Assembly: GCA_945898215.1 (NCBI GenBank)
Contig: CAMDHY010000027.1
Span: 1-42,184 of the forward strand
Origin: Pseudoxanthobacter soli DSM 19599
Lineage (GTDB): Bacteria; Pseudomonadota; Alphaproteobacteria; Rhizobiales; Segnochrobactraceae
DNA: 42,184 nucleotides
Direction of reading: 5' to 3'
Part shown: positions 7,516-15,764 of the stretch, in pieces
How positions within the stretch are numbered: the first letter of the stretch is position 1
Layout of the letters: every line of letters starts with the position of its first letter
Notes under the pieces: generated by a model
Databases searched by the model: none
Told to the model about the DNA's origin: nothing
Seen by the model: the letters and a program-made list of their open reading frames with translations, nothing else
Translations under genes and position numbers: made by a program

Positions 7516-8817
7516 ATGCAGCGGTCAATCCGGCAGGAGAAGTTCCGGCCCGCGACAGGCTCGACCGGGACGGCGAGCATCGGCGCCGCCCTCGTCGCCG
7601 TGGCGCTGGCGTCGGTGACGCTGCCGGCGATCGCCCAGGATGCAGCCCCCGCCACGCCTCCCGCGGCGCCTGCCCCCGCCGCCGCCAAGGCGCCGGCCGA
7701 TGTCGCCAACGTCAAGATCGCCGTCCTCAGGCAGGCGGTCGACGCGCCGGCGCCGCTGTCGCTCCTCGACATCCCGCCCGCCGACGACGGCTTCTCCGGC
7801 GCCCGCCTCGCCGCCGAGGACAACAACACCACCGGCCGCTTCATGAAGCAGCACTTCGACATCGTCGAGGTGGAGGTGCCGGTCGGCGGCGACGCGGTGG
7901 CGGCGCTGAAGGACCTGCTCGCCCAGGACGTCCACTTCATCGTCACGCTGGCGCCGGCCGACACGGTGCTGGCGATCGCCGACGCCGCCGGCGACGAGGC
8001 CCTCATCCTCAATGCCGGCGCGCCCGACGACCGCCTGCGCGGCGAGGACTGCCGCGCCAACGTGCTGCATCTCGGCCCCTCGCGCGCCATGCTCGCCGAC
8101 GCGCTCGCGCAGTTCATGATGTGGAAGCGCTGGGACGAATGGTTCCTCATCCGCGGCAGCCATCCGAACGACGAGCTCTGGGCGGCGGCGCTGCAGCGGG
8201 CGGCGACGCGCTTCGGCGCGAAGGTGGTCGAGGAGCGCGTCTACGAGGACACCGGCGGCTCGCGGCGCACCGACACCGGCCACGTGCAGGTGCAGAAGCA
8301 GATCCCGGTGTTCACCCAGCGCGCCGAGGAGCACGACGTCATCGTCGTCGCCGACGAGAGCGAGATCTTCGGCGAGTACCTGCCCTACCGCACGTGGGAG
8401 CCGAGCCTCGTCGTCGGTTCGGCCGGCCTCGTGCCGATGAGCTGGCACCCGGCGCACGAATCCTGGGGCGCAACGCAGCTGCAGAGCCGCTTCGTCAAGC
8501 AGAACAACCGCACCATGAGCCCGCTCGACTACCAGGCTTGGATGGCGGTGCGCACCATCGGCGAGGCCGCCACCCGCACGAAGTCGGGCGAGTTCGCACC
8601 CGTCCGCGACTATATCAAGGGCCCCGCCTTCAACCTCGCCGCCTTCAAGGGCCAGGCCCTGACCTTCCGGCCGTGGGACGGCCAGCTGCGCCAGCCGGTC
8701 ATCCTCGGAACGCCGAAGCTGCCGGTGACCGTCTCGCCGCAGGAAGGTTACCTGCACAAGGTCACCGAGCTCGACACCCTCGGTTACGACCAGCCGGAGA
8801 GTGCCTGCAAGCTCTGA
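7516..8817 (+). CDS. PQQ-dependent alcohol dehydrogenase-associated ABC substrate-binding protein (LutA-like)
   Basis: A 433-residue exported protein. The signal peptide runs to about A40 (LPAIA|QDA), followed by an Ala/Pro linker (42-62) and a type I periplasmic-binding fold: 'NVKIAVLRQAVDAPAPLSLLDIPPADDGFSGARLAAEDNNTTGRFM', 'HFIVTLAPADTVLAIADAAGDEALILNAGAPDDRLRGEDCRANVLHLGPSRAMLADALAQFMMWKRW', 'YRTWEPSLVVGSAGLVPMSWHPAHESWGATQLQ'. This is the family defined as the binding protein of the PQQ-dependent alcohol dehydrogenase ABC system. The lutA product of Methylorubrum extorquens, needed for lanthanide use, has the same annotation. It is first in an operon with propeller, ATPase, permease and exported protein genes. 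The ligand (lanthanide complex, PQQ or an alcohol-related molecule) is not determined by sequence. Confidence 0.9.
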   Translation: MQRSIRQEKFRPATGSTGTASIGAALVAVALASVTLPAIAQDAAPATPPAAPAPAAAKAPADVANVKIAVLRQAVDAPAPLSLLDIPPADDGFSGARLAAEDNNTTGRFMKQHFDIVEVEVPVGGDAVAALKDLLAQDVHFIVTLAPADTVLAIADAAGDEALILNAGAPDDRLRGEDCRANVLHLGPSRAMLADALAQFMMWKRWDEWFLIRGSHPNDELWAAALQRAATRFGAKVVEERVYEDTGGSRRTDTGHVQVQKQIPVFTQRAEEHDVIVVADESEIFGEYLPYRTWEPSLVVGSAGLVPMSWHPAHESWGATQLQSRFVKQNNRTMSPLDYQAWMAVRTIGEAATRTKSGEFAPVRDYIKGPAFNLAAFKGQALTFRPWDGQLRQPVILGTPKLPVTVSPQEGYLHKVTELDTLGYDQPESACKL

Positions 8818-8822
8818 CCCCG

Positions 8823-8852
8823 GGACGGCCGGCCACGCCACACCGGCCGTCC
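8823..8852 (+). other. Intercistronic stem-loop between the lutA-like and lutD-like genes
   Basis: A perfect 10-bp inverted repeat, GGACGGCCGG (8823-8832) and CCGGCCGTCC (8843-8852), with a 10-nt loop, begins 6 nt after the lutA-like stop. No T-run follows, so it is more likely an mRNA 3'-end stabiliser or partial attenuator than a full terminator. Such hairpins often raise expression of a binding-protein gene over the distal transporter genes. Confidence 0.55.
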
Positions 8853-8892
8853 GCGACGGCCGAGCGAACGAAATTCAGGGAGGATTCGACCG

Positions 8893-9873
8893 ATGACGAC
8901 ACGCCTCGCGACGTATGCCGCCACCGCGCTCCTCGCCGCCACGATGCTGGCCGGCCCGGCCTGCGCCTACACGGTCTACGTGTCGAACGAGAAGGACAAC
9001 ACCGTCACGCTGATCGACACGGCCACCCTCGAGGTGATCAAGACGGTGGACGTCGGCAACCGGCCGCGCGGCATCACCATCTCGCTCGACGGCAAGCACC
9101 TGTTCGTCTGCACCAGCGACGACGACACCGTGCAGGTCTACGACGCCAAGACGATGGAACTGCTCTATGATCTGCCCTCGGGCCCGGACCCGGAGCTGTT
9201 CGTCCTCGCCCCCGACGGCAAGCACCTCTACATCGCCAACGAGGACGACGCGCTCGTCACCGTCGTCGACGTCGAGAGCCGCAAGATGGTCGCCGAGATC
9301 CCCGTCGGCGTCGAGCCGGAGGGCATGGGCGTCAGCCCGGACGGCAAGTTCGTCGTCAACACCTCCGAGACGACCAACATGGCCCACATCATCGACACCG
9401 CCTCCCACGAGATCGTCGAGAACGTGCTCGTCGATTCCCGCCCGCGGTTCGCCGAGTTCACGCCAGACGGCAAGGAGCTGTGGGTGAGTTCGGAGATCGG
9501 CGGCACGGTGTCGGTGATCGACATGGCGACCCGGCAGATCACCACCAAGGTCGAATTCGAGATCGCCGGCGTCGCCAAGGACGCCATCCAGCCGGTCGGC
9601 GTGCGCATCTCCAAGGACGGCAAGAAGGCGCTGGTGGCGCTCGGGCCCTCGAACCGCGTCGCCGTCGTCGACACCGCCTCCAAGCAGGTCGAGAAGTACC
9701 TGCTCGTCGGCCAGCGCGTCTGGCAGCTCGCCTACACGCCGGACGGCAAGCTCGGCTTCTCCACCAACGGCAACTCCAACGACGTGTCGGTGATCGACAT
9801 GGAGACGATGGAGGTGACGAAGTCGATCCCGGTCGGCGGCCTGCCGTGGGGCGTCGTCGTCTCGCCGGATTGA
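8893..9873 (+). CDS. PQQ-associated YVTN beta-propeller periplasmic protein (LutD-like)
   Basis: A 326-residue protein with a signal peptide to about residue 25 (GPACA|YT) and a seven-bladed YVTN/NHL-type propeller. Blade repeats show as 'VYVSNEKDNTVTLIDTATLEVIKTVDVGNRPRGITIS', 'LYIANEDDALVTVVDVESRKMVAEIPVGVEPEGMGVS', 'LWVSSEIGGTVSVIDMATRQI' and 'GFSTNGNSNDVSVIDMETMEVTKSIPVGGLPWGVVVS'. This is the 'PQQ-dependent catabolism-associated beta-propeller' family, and its lut-cluster homologue is lutD. Acidic clusters on the blades (D76-D78; E117-D119) are candidate metal sites, an inference only. GGGAGGA lies 8 nt before the ATG. It follows the lutA-like gene by 75 nt containing a hairpin and precedes the ATPase gene by 54 nt. 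Confidence 0.9.
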   Translation: MTTRLATYAATALLAATMLAGPACAYTVYVSNEKDNTVTLIDTATLEVIKTVDVGNRPRGITISLDGKHLFVCTSDDDTVQVYDAKTMELLYDLPSGPDPELFVLAPDGKHLYIANEDDALVTVVDVESRKMVAEIPVGVEPEGMGVSPDGKFVVNTSETTNMAHIIDTASHEIVENVLVDSRPRFAEFTPDGKELWVSSEIGGTVSVIDMATRQITTKVEFEIAGVAKDAIQPVGVRISKDGKKALVALGPSNRVAVVDTASKQVEKYLLVGQRVWQLAYTPDGKLGFSTNGNSNDVSVIDMETMEVTKSIPVGGLPWGVVVSPD

Positions 9874-9927
9874 GGATCGTCACCGCCGTCTGACGCCGGA
9901 CGCATGTTTTTCGGGTAGCCTAGCGCC

Positions 9928-10701
9928 ATGACGGCACCGGCCAGCGACAGTCCCGCCCTCGTCGTCGAGGGAGTGAGCCACGCCTTCGGCGCCCGCAAGG
10001 CGCTGTCGGACGTGTCGCTGACGGTGCCGCGCGGCCGCTTCACCGTGCTTCTCGGCCTCAACGGCGCCGGCAAGACGACGCTGTTCTCGCTGGTGACGCG
10101 CCTCTACGGCAACGTCTCCGGCGCGATCCGCGTCTGCGGCTTCGACGTGCGACGCACGCCGAGGCCGGCGCTCGCCCGCCTCGGCGTCGTCTTCCAGAGC
10201 CGGGCGATCGATTCCGACCTCACCGTGATGGAGAACCTCGTCTACCACGCCGCCCTGCACGGCATCGGCGGCCGGCAGGCACGCGCCCGGGCGATGCAGA
10301 TGCTGGAGCGCACCGGCCTCGCCGACCGCGCCAGGGACCGCGCCCGCACGCTCTCCGGCGGGCAGCTGCGCCGCGTCGAGATCGTCCGCGCCATGCTGCA
10401 CGGGCCGGAACTGCTGCTCCTCGACGAGCCGACCGTCGGCCTCGACGTCGGCGCCCGCCAGGCGATCCTCACCGCCGTGCGCACGCTGGTCGCAGAAGAC
10501 GGTCTCGGCGTCCTGTGGGCGACGCACCTGATGGACGAGGTCGAGCCGGAAGACCGCGTCGTCGTCCTCCACAAGGGCGTCGTGCTGGCCGAGGACAGCG
10601 CCGCGGCGATCATCGCCCGCACCGGTGTCGCGACCATCCGCGACGCCTTCGTGGCGCTCACCGGCGAGCGGCCGGTGGCGGAACGCGAGGCGGCGGCATG
10701 A
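9928..10701 (+). CDS. PQQ-associated ABC transporter ATP-binding protein (LutE-like)
   Basis: A 257-residue ABC ATPase of the ABC-2 (DrrA/CcmA-like) class: Walker A GLNGAGKTT (43-51), Q-loop Q90 ('GVVFQSRAIDSDLTVMENL'), signature LSGGQ (142-146), Walker B LLLLDEP (162-168), H200 ('WATHLMDEVE'). The family is the ATP-binding subunit of the PQQ-dependent alcohol dehydrogenase ABC system; the lut-cluster counterpart is lutE. The Q-loop and 'DLTVMENLVYHAALHG' resemble exporter ATPases rather than classical importers. It ends 10 nt before the permease ATG. Confidence 0.92.
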   Translation: MTAPASDSPALVVEGVSHAFGARKALSDVSLTVPRGRFTVLLGLNGAGKTTLFSLVTRLYGNVSGAIRVCGFDVRRTPRPALARLGVVFQSRAIDSDLTVMENLVYHAALHGIGGRQARARAMQMLERTGLADRARDRARTLSGGQLRRVEIVRAMLHGPELLLLDEPTVGLDVGARQAILTAVRTLVAEDGLGVLWATHLMDEVEPEDRVVVLHKGVVLAEDSAAAIIARTGVATIRDAFVALTGERPVAEREAAA

Positions 10702-10711
10702 GGGCGGCACG

Positions 10712-11551
10712 ATGAGCGGCTTCGTTCCGCACGGCGGAGGACGCGGCGTCACGGGCTGGCTCGTCTGCCTCGGCGGCATCGTCTGGCGCGAGGCGTTGCG
10801 CTTCGTCCACCAGAAGGAGCGCTTCCTGTCGGCGCTGGTGCGCCCGCTCGTCTGGCTGTTCATCTTCGCCGCCGGCTTCCGCGCCGTGCTCGGCGTGTCG
10901 ATCGAGCCGCCCTACCAGACCTACGTGCTCTACGAGGTCTACGTGACGCCCGGCCTCGTCGCGATGATCCAGCTCTTCAACGGCATGCAGTCGTCGCTGT
11001 CGATGGTCTACGACCGCGAGACCGGCACGATGCGCACGCTGCTCGTCAGCCCCTACCCGCGTTGGTACCTGCTCTCGTCGAAGCTCACCGCCGGCGTCGT
11101 CGTCTCGATCTTCCAGGTTTACGCCTTCCTGGCGATCGCCTGGTTCTGGGAGATCCGTCCGCCGTGGATCGGCTACCTCACGGTGCTGCCGGCGCTGGTG
11201 CTGTCGGGGCTGATGCTCGGCGCCCTCGGGCTGGTGCTGTCGTCGCTGATCAGGCAGCTCGAGAACTTCGCCGGCGTGATGAACTTCGTCATCTTCCCGA
11301 TGTTCTTCGCCTCCTCGGCGCTCTATCCGCTGTGGCGGGTGCGCGAGGGCAGCGTGCTCCTCTACGACATCTGCCGCTTCAACCCCTTCACCTACGCCGT
11401 CGACCTCATCCGCTTCGCCCTCTACGGGCAGTTCAACCCCTTCGCCTTCGCCGTCGTGGCGGGCACGGCGGCGCTGTTCCTCACCATCGCCATCGTCGCC
11501 TATGATCCCTCGCGCGGCATGATGATGCGGCGCGGCGGCGGCGCGGGCTGA
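10712..11551 (+). CDS. ABC-2 type permease of the PQQ-associated system (LutF-like)
   Basis: A 279-residue inner-membrane protein with about six hydrophobic segments and the ABC-2 permease pattern: 'WREALRFVHQKERFLSALVRPLVWLFIFAAGF', 'GMQSSLSMVYDRETGTMRTLLVSPYPRWYLLSSKL', 'ENFAGVMNFVIFPMFFASSALYPLWRV'. The family is the permease of the PQQ-associated alcohol ABC system (PedC-like); the lut counterpart is lutF. Start ATG 10712 has GAGGG about 8 nt upstream; an upstream in-frame extension overlaps the ATPase gene and is unlikely. ABC-2 permeases usually export, which is odd beside a periplasmic binding protein. Confidence 0.91.
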   Translation: MSGFVPHGGGRGVTGWLVCLGGIVWREALRFVHQKERFLSALVRPLVWLFIFAAGFRAVLGVSIEPPYQTYVLYEVYVTPGLVAMIQLFNGMQSSLSMVYDRETGTMRTLLVSPYPRWYLLSSKLTAGVVVSIFQVYAFLAIAWFWEIRPPWIGYLTVLPALVLSGLMLGALGLVLSSLIRQLENFAGVMNFVIFPMFFASSALYPLWRVREGSVLLYDICRFNPFTYAVDLIRFALYGQFNPFAFAVVAGTAALFLTIAIVAYDPSRGMMMRRGGGAG

Positions 11552-11607
11552 CGGCACGAGATCGACGGCAGCGGCTCGCCGGCCCGAGAACAAGCACTGG
11601 AGGAAGC

Positions 11608-12264
11608 ATGCACAGCGCGCAGTCCGGCGAACGTCCCCGGCGGTCCGGCCGGCTGGCGGCGATCGCACTCGCCGCCCTGGTCGCGGCGTCGTTCACGGCC
11701 GATCCGCGCCCCGCGGCCGCGGCCACCGGCGGCGACTGGCCGTGCGTGCAGCGAAAGGTGCCGCGCCTGTCGATCGGCCAGATGTGGAGCGGGCCGCTCG
11801 TCGAGGGCGAGTGGGAGGCCGATGCGGCGATCCGCGCGCTCGCCCCGAAGCTCGCCTCGCGCCGCCTGCCGGTCGAGGAGGCCGGTCCGCTGATCGACAG
11901 CTTCGCGAGCACGGTGGGGACGGACAAGTCCCAGCGGCTGGCGATGCTGTTCGCCGCCACCTTCGAGATCATCGACCGCGACCGCGCCTCGGTCGTCGCC
12001 GGCATCGAGCGCTACTCGAAGCGCCAGCAGGCGCTCGCCGCCCGGATCGGTGACGAGAGCCTGAAGATCGGCGAGCTGAAGCGCGCCAGCGACGGCTCCA
12101 ACCCCGTCCTCGACCGCATCGAGGACGCCGAGGTGGCGCTCGAGTGGGACATGCGCATCTATGAGGAGCGCGAGCGCTCGCTCACCTATGTCTGCGAGGT
12201 GCCGGTGCTCTACGAGCAGCGCGCCTTCGCCATCGCCAAATTGATCGAGGCGAAGCTGAAGTAA
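11608..12264 (+). CDS. Exported protein of the lut-like operon (LutG-like position)
   Basis: A 218-residue protein with a signal peptide (cleavage near residue 38, PAAAA|TGG). The mature part is mainly helical and charged ('EWEADAAIRALAPKLASRRLPVEEAGPLIDSFAS', 'RYSKRQQALAARIGDESLKIGELKRASDGSNPVLDRIEDAEVALEWDMRIYEERERS'). Two cysteines only, C46 and C196, could form a disulfide in the periplasm. It follows the permease gene by 56 nt with GGAGGA before the ATG and ends the operon at a strong hairpin. Methylotroph lut clusters have a small exported protein in this position; homology itself is not certain from sequence. Confidence 0.8.
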   Translation: MHSAQSGERPRRSGRLAAIALAALVAASFTADPRPAAAATGGDWPCVQRKVPRLSIGQMWSGPLVEGEWEADAAIRALAPKLASRRLPVEEAGPLIDSFASTVGTDKSQRLAMLFAATFEIIDRDRASVVAGIERYSKRQQALAARIGDESLKIGELKRASDGSNPVLDRIEDAEVALEWDMRIYEERERSLTYVCEVPVLYEQRAFAIAKLIEAKLK

Positions 12265-12270
12265 GGCGCG

Positions 12271-12306
12271 CAATCCGGCGGCGCGTTGGGCCGCGCCGCC
12301 GGATTG
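12271..12306. terminator. Bidirectional terminator hairpin
   Basis: A perfect 15-bp inverted repeat (12271-12285 and 12292-12306) with a 6-nt loop lies between the convergent ends of the lut-like operon and aqpZ. T-runs are short, as is usual in GC-rich genomes, but the stem is very stable and placed to end both transcripts. Confidence 0.8.
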
Positions 12307-12318
12307 TGCTGCGGCCGC

Positions 12319-13029
12319 TCAGGTGTCGGCTTCGAGCAGGCCGGAGCCGAACAGGATGCCGGCGATGCCGGCGCCGATCAGCGGCGCGACGATGAACAGC
12401 CAGATCTGCGCGAGCGCCCCGGGGTTGGTGGCGAAGCCGACGATCGCCGGACCGAGCGAGCGGGCGGGATTTACCGACACGCCGCTGACGTTGATGCCGA
12501 CGATGTGGATGGCGCAGAGCGTGAAGCCGATCGCGAGGCCGGCGAGACCGGTGATGTGCTGCGAGTTGCCCTTCTGCGTCACGCCGAGGATGCAGACGAG
12601 GAAGATGAAGGTCGCCACCACCTCGAAGATGAACGTCGAGACGACGTTGTACTCGCCGAGATAGCCGGGACCCCAGCCGTTCTGGCCGAGCCCGCCGCTC
12701 CAGCCGGACGCCTTGCCCGACAGGATGACGTAGAGCACCACCGCGCCGGCGATGGCGCCCAGCACCTGGGCGATGACGTACTGCACGAAGTCGCCCACCG
12801 ACATGCGGCCGGCGAGCAGCACGCCGAAGGAGACGGCGGGATTGACGTGGCAGCCCGAGACCGGGCCGATGCCATAGGCCATCGCGACGATGGCGAGGCC
12901 GAAGGCGAACGCGATGCCGAGCACGTCGATCGACGTCGGCCCGCTGCCCATGCCGGCGATGACGGCGGCACCGCAGCCGAACAGCACGAGCGTGAACGTG
13001 CCGATGAACTCGGCGAGAGGCTTCTTCAT
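12319..13029 (-). CDS. aqpZ: Aquaporin Z
   Basis: A 236-residue MIP-family channel with six membrane helices and both pore motifs, NPA 63-65 ('CHVNPAVSFG') and NPA 187-189 ('SVNPARSLGP'). Selectivity residues F43, H175 and R190 match water-selective AqpZ (aromatic/His/Arg); the fourth position, Thr in E. coli AqpZ, appears to be Val (V184). The large F/H pair argues against a glycerol facilitator. It is a single gene with its own GGGGGA Shine-Dalgarno 8 nt before ATG, convergent with the lut-like operon. Confidence 0.96.
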   Translation of the reverse strand: MKKPLAEFIGTFTLVLFGCGAAVIAGMGSGPTSIDVLGIAFAFGLAIVAMAYGIGPVSGCHVNPAVSFGVLLAGRMSVGDFVQYVIAQVLGAIAGAVVLYVILSGKASGWSGGLGQNGWGPGYLGEYNVVSTFIFEVVATFIFLVCILGVTQKGNSQHITGLAGLAIGFTLCAIHIVGINVSGVSVNPARSLGPAIVGFATNPGALAQIWLFIVAPLIGAGIAGILFGSGLLEADT

Positions 13030-13140
13030 GATACGAGTCCCCCGACTCCGCGGACCATCCGCTAGACGCGACTTGCAGCGGGGATTCTACGGAAGTCGAA
13101 TCAAACCGGGGTGATTGTCGTGGCCGCCGCAGCTGCCGGT

Positions 13141-13162
13141 GGACGCCCTTGACCGGGCGCCC
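13141..13162 (-). terminator. Possible terminator downstream of glyS
   Basis: An inverted repeat GGACGCCC (13141-13148) and GGGCGCCC (13155-13162), one mismatch, 6-nt loop, lies 11 nt past the glyS stop on the minus strand. No clear U-tract. Weak to moderate. Confidence 0.35.
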
Positions 13163-13172
13163 CCGGGTCGCC

Positions 13173-15332
13173 TCAGCCGGCGATCTTGGCGAAGTCGGCC
13201 ACCGTCAGCGTCGCGGCGCGGATCTCGTTCAGCAGCGTCAGCCGGTTCTCGCGCACCGCCCTGTCGTCGGCGTTGACCAGGATGGCGTCGAAGAACGTGT
13301 CGACCGGCGCGCGCAGCATCGCGAGCGCCGTCATCGCCGCGGCAAAGTCCTCGCGCGCCACGGCATCCGCCGCCGTCGCCTTGGCGGTGACGATGGCGTC
13401 ATAGAGCGTCCGCTCCGCCGGCTCGACGAGCTTGGCCGGATCGACCGGGCCGTCGAAGGCGCGGCCGTCCTTCTTCTCCTCGATGCGCAGGATGTTCGCC
13501 GCCCGCCGCGTTCCCGCGAGCAGGTTCTTGCCATCCTCCGTCTCGAGGAACTTGCCCAGTGCCTCGACCCGCTTGACGACGAGCACGAGGTCGTCCTGTC
13601 CCGGCAGCGCGAAAACCGCATCGACGAGATCGTGCCGCGCGCCCTGCTCGCGTAGCTGGACCTTGAGGCGGTCGGCGAGGAAGGCCAGGAGGTCGGACGC
13701 CTGCCCCCCCACTCCGTCATCGTCCGGCTTGACCGGGCGATCCATGCCCCGAGCAGCGTCGCCAGCCGTCGCGTGGATGGCCCGGTCAAGCCGGGCCATG
13801 ACGGGGGAGAGGGTCGCGAGAAGACCCAGCCGATGAGCACCGGTGAGCACGATCCGCACCACCCCCAGCGCCGCCCGCCGAAGCGCATACGGGTCCTTGC
13901 TACCCGTCGGCTTCTCGTCGATCGCCCAGAAGCCGACGAGCATGTCGAGCTTGTCGGCGAGCGCCACCGCCACCGAGACCGGCGCCGTCGGCACGCTGTC
14001 GGACGGGCCCTGCGGCTTGTAGTGCTCCTCGATCGCCGCTGCGACCTCCGGGTCCTCGCCCTGCTTCTCGGCATAGTGCCGGCCCATGTGGCCCTGCAGT
14101 TCGGGGAACTCGCCGACCATCTCGGTGGCGAGGTCCGCCTTGGCGAGGCGGGCTGCGCGTTCCGCCTTGTCGGGATCGGCGCCGACCAGCGGCGCGAGCT
14201 CGCGGGCGAGGCGGGCGATGCGCTCGACGCGCTCGAGCTGCGTGCCGAGCTTCTCGTGGAAGGTGACGGACTTGAGCTTCTCGAGCCGCGTCTCCAGCGG
14301 CACCTTCAGGTCGGTCTCGTAGAAGAAGCGGGCATCCGACAGTCGCGCCCGCACGACGCGCTCGTTGCCGGCGACGATCGCCTTGCCGCCGTCCTTCGCC
14401 TCGATGTTGGCCGTCAGCACGAAGCGCTCGGCGAGGCGGCCGGTGGCCGGATCGCGCAGCACGAAGCACTTCTGGTTCGCCCGGATGGTCGAGCGGATGA
14501 CGGCGTCGGGGATCTGCAGGAACGCCTTGTCGAACGAGCCGACCAGCACCACCGGCCACTCGACGAGCCCGGCGACCTCTTCCAAGAGCCCCTCGTCCTC
14601 GACGAGCTCCAGACCGAGCGCGAAGGCGCGGTCGCGGGCGTCGTGCAGGATAATGTCCTTGCGGCGGTCAGCATCGAGCACGACGTGGGCCTTGTCGAGC
14701 TTGTCGACATAGTCGTCGAAGCGGCGGACGGTGAGCGCCGCCGGCGCATGGAAGCGGTGGCCGTGCGTGGTGTTGCCGGAGGCGACGCCGGGAACCTCGA
14801 CGATCACCACGTCCGGCTCCTCGGTCTCCGGTCCGAAAGTGCAGAGGATCGAGTGCAGCGGCCGCACCCAGCGCAGCGCGCCGGCCTCCGCCGAGGCGGC
14901 GCCCCAGCGCATCGACTTCGGCCAAGGGAAGGCGCGCACCACCGAGGGCACGATCTCGGCCAGCACGGCCGTCGCCTCGCGGCCGGGCTTCTTGGTGCGG
15001 GCGACGTAGAATTCCCCCTTCTTCGGATCGGCGACGATCTCGGCCTCGTCCAGCGAGGCGAGCCCCGCCGCCTTCAGGAAGCCGGCGACGGCCTGCTCGG
15101 GCGCACCGACGCGCGGCCCCTTGCGCTCCTCCTCGACGTCCTTCGAGCGCACCGGCACGCCGGTGACGCGCAGGGCGAGCCGCCGCGGCGTGGCATAGGC
15201 CACGGCCGCCTCGTAGCCGAGGCCGGCGGCGACGAGGCCGTCCGTCACCAGCGCCTTCAGGTCGGCCGCCGCCCGCCGCTGCATGCGCGCCGGGATTTCT
15301 TCGGAGAACAGTTCGAGCAGGAGTTCGGGCAT
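13173..15332 (-). CDS. glyS: Glycyl-tRNA synthetase beta subunit with in-frame palindromic insert
   Basis: The 719-residue beta subunit of the alpha2-beta2 glycyl-tRNA synthetase binds and positions tRNA-Gly for the alpha subunit. It begins with the conserved '[26 protein letters not shown]' and contains '[13 protein letters not shown]', 'TTHGHRFH', '[29 protein letters not shown]', '[22 protein letters not shown]' and '[16 protein letters not shown]', and ends with an anticodon-binding-like helical region. Residues about 508-542 ('[30 protein letters not shown]') are not part of the family. They are encoded by an 87-bp palindromic element and sit in a linker between 'LGLLATL' and '[18 protein letters not shown]', making the protein about 30 residues longer than usual. 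It lies 39 nt after vapC, which separates it from glyQ. Confidence 0.97.
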   Translation of the reverse strand: MPELLLELFSEEIPARMQRRAAADLKALVTDGLVAAGLGYEAAVAYATPRRLALRVTGVPVRSKDVEEERKGPRVGAPEQAVAGFLKAAGLASLDEAEIVADPKKGEFYVARTKKPGREATAVLAEIVPSVVRAFPWPKSMRWGAASAEAGALRWVRPLHSILCTFGPETEEPDVVIVEVPGVASGNTTHGHRFHAPAALTVRRFDDYVDKLDKAHVVLDADRRKDIILHDARDRAFALGLELVEDEGLLEEVAGLVEWPVVLVGSFDKAFLQIPDAVIRSTIRANQKCFVLRDPATGRLAERFVLTANIEAKDGGKAIVAGNERVVRARLSDARFFYETDLKVPLETRLEKLKSVTFHEKLGTQLERVERIARLARELAPLVGADPDKAERAARLAKADLATEMVGEFPELQGHMGRHYAEKQGEDPEVAAAIEEHYKPQGPSDSVPTAPVSVAVALADKLDMLVGFWAIDEKPTGSKDPYALRRAALGVVRIVLTGAHRLGLLATLSPVMARLDRAIHATAGDAARGMDRPVKPDDDGVGGQASDLLAFLADRLKVQLREQGARHDLVDAVFALPGQDDLVLVVKRVEALGKFLETEDGKNLLAGTRRAANILRIEEKKDGRAFDGPVDPAKLVEPAERTLYDAIVTAKATAADAVAREDFAAAMTALAMLRAPVDTFFDAILVNADDRAVRENRLTLLNEIRAATLTVADFAKIAG
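13716..13802. repeat. 87-bp palindromic element inserted in frame in glyS
   Basis: Arms 13716-13746 and 13772-13802 are inverted repeats of 31 nt with four mismatches around a 25-nt spacer. The total length, 87 nt, is a multiple of three. The encoded peptide has the 'MARLDRAIH...MDRPVKP' pattern that recurs in Rhizobiales as small palindromic repeats, including within genes, analogous to Rickettsia palindromic elements. No target-site duplication could be judged by eye. Confidence 0.85.
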
Positions 15333-15371
15333 GGCACCGGTCGGGGCTCAGAGGGGTCGGCGGCGAGCCGA

Positions 15372-15764
15372 TCAATACGGGGCGGCGGTCACGTCGGTCC
15401 GCGAAAAGTCGTCGCCCTTGTAGAGCAGCGGCTCCCCGGTGTCCCTGGCGAGGGCATAGGCGAAGCAGTCGCCGAAGTTCAATGCGGCCGGGTGGCGGCC
15501 CTTGCCGTAGCGGCGAAAGCCGCGCCGCGCGAGGTCCGCCTGCCGGGGCGTGACCGGCTCGATCGTGAGCGCGAGCTTGGCGACGAGAAGGTCGAGGTCG
15601 CGCGTGCCGTCGTCACCGAAACGGGCCTGCACGACGATTCCTGCCTCGACGAGGCTCGCCGCCGAGACGCGGCGGACGGCAGAATCCAGAACGGCACGGC
15701 CGATGCGCGCCGCCTCCGGCTCACGGCCAAGCAGGGCCATGATTGCCGACGTGTCGAGGATCAT
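15372..15764 (-). CDS. vapC: PIN-domain toxin VapC
   Basis: A 130-residue PIN ribonuclease. The acidic site is intact: D4 ('[18 protein letters not shown]'), E40 ('[11 protein letters not shown]'), D99 ('[16 protein letters not shown]') and D118/D119 ('[13 protein letters not shown]'). VapC toxins cleave tRNA or rRNA and are held inactive by VapB. Its ATG overlaps the vapB stop (ATGA). The pair lies between glyQ and glyS on the same strand, so it is probably cotranscribed with the synthetase genes. The RNA target is unknown. Confidence 0.93.
   Translation of the reverse strand: MILDTSAIMALLGREPEAARIGRAVLDSAVRRVSAASLVEAGIVVQARFGDDGTRDLDLLVAKLALTIEPVTPRQADLARRGFRRYGKGRHPAALNFGDCFAYALARDTGEPLLYKGDDFSRTDVTAAPY

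Noticed and set aside
9890-9911. Weak hairpin plus T-run between the propeller and ATPase genes
   Set aside because: The stem is only about 4 bp; not enough to call an intrinsic terminator inside an operon.
12286-13065. 259-codon plus-strand frame opposite aqpZ
   Set aside because: The translation is His/Asp/Arg-rich with no domain, and it covers the complete, well-conserved aquaporin gene on the other strand.
13030-13172. Possible second copy of the glyS palindromic element near aqpZ
   Set aside because: Only the short string TTGACCGGGCG is shared; the arms and spacing are not, so it is not a second copy.
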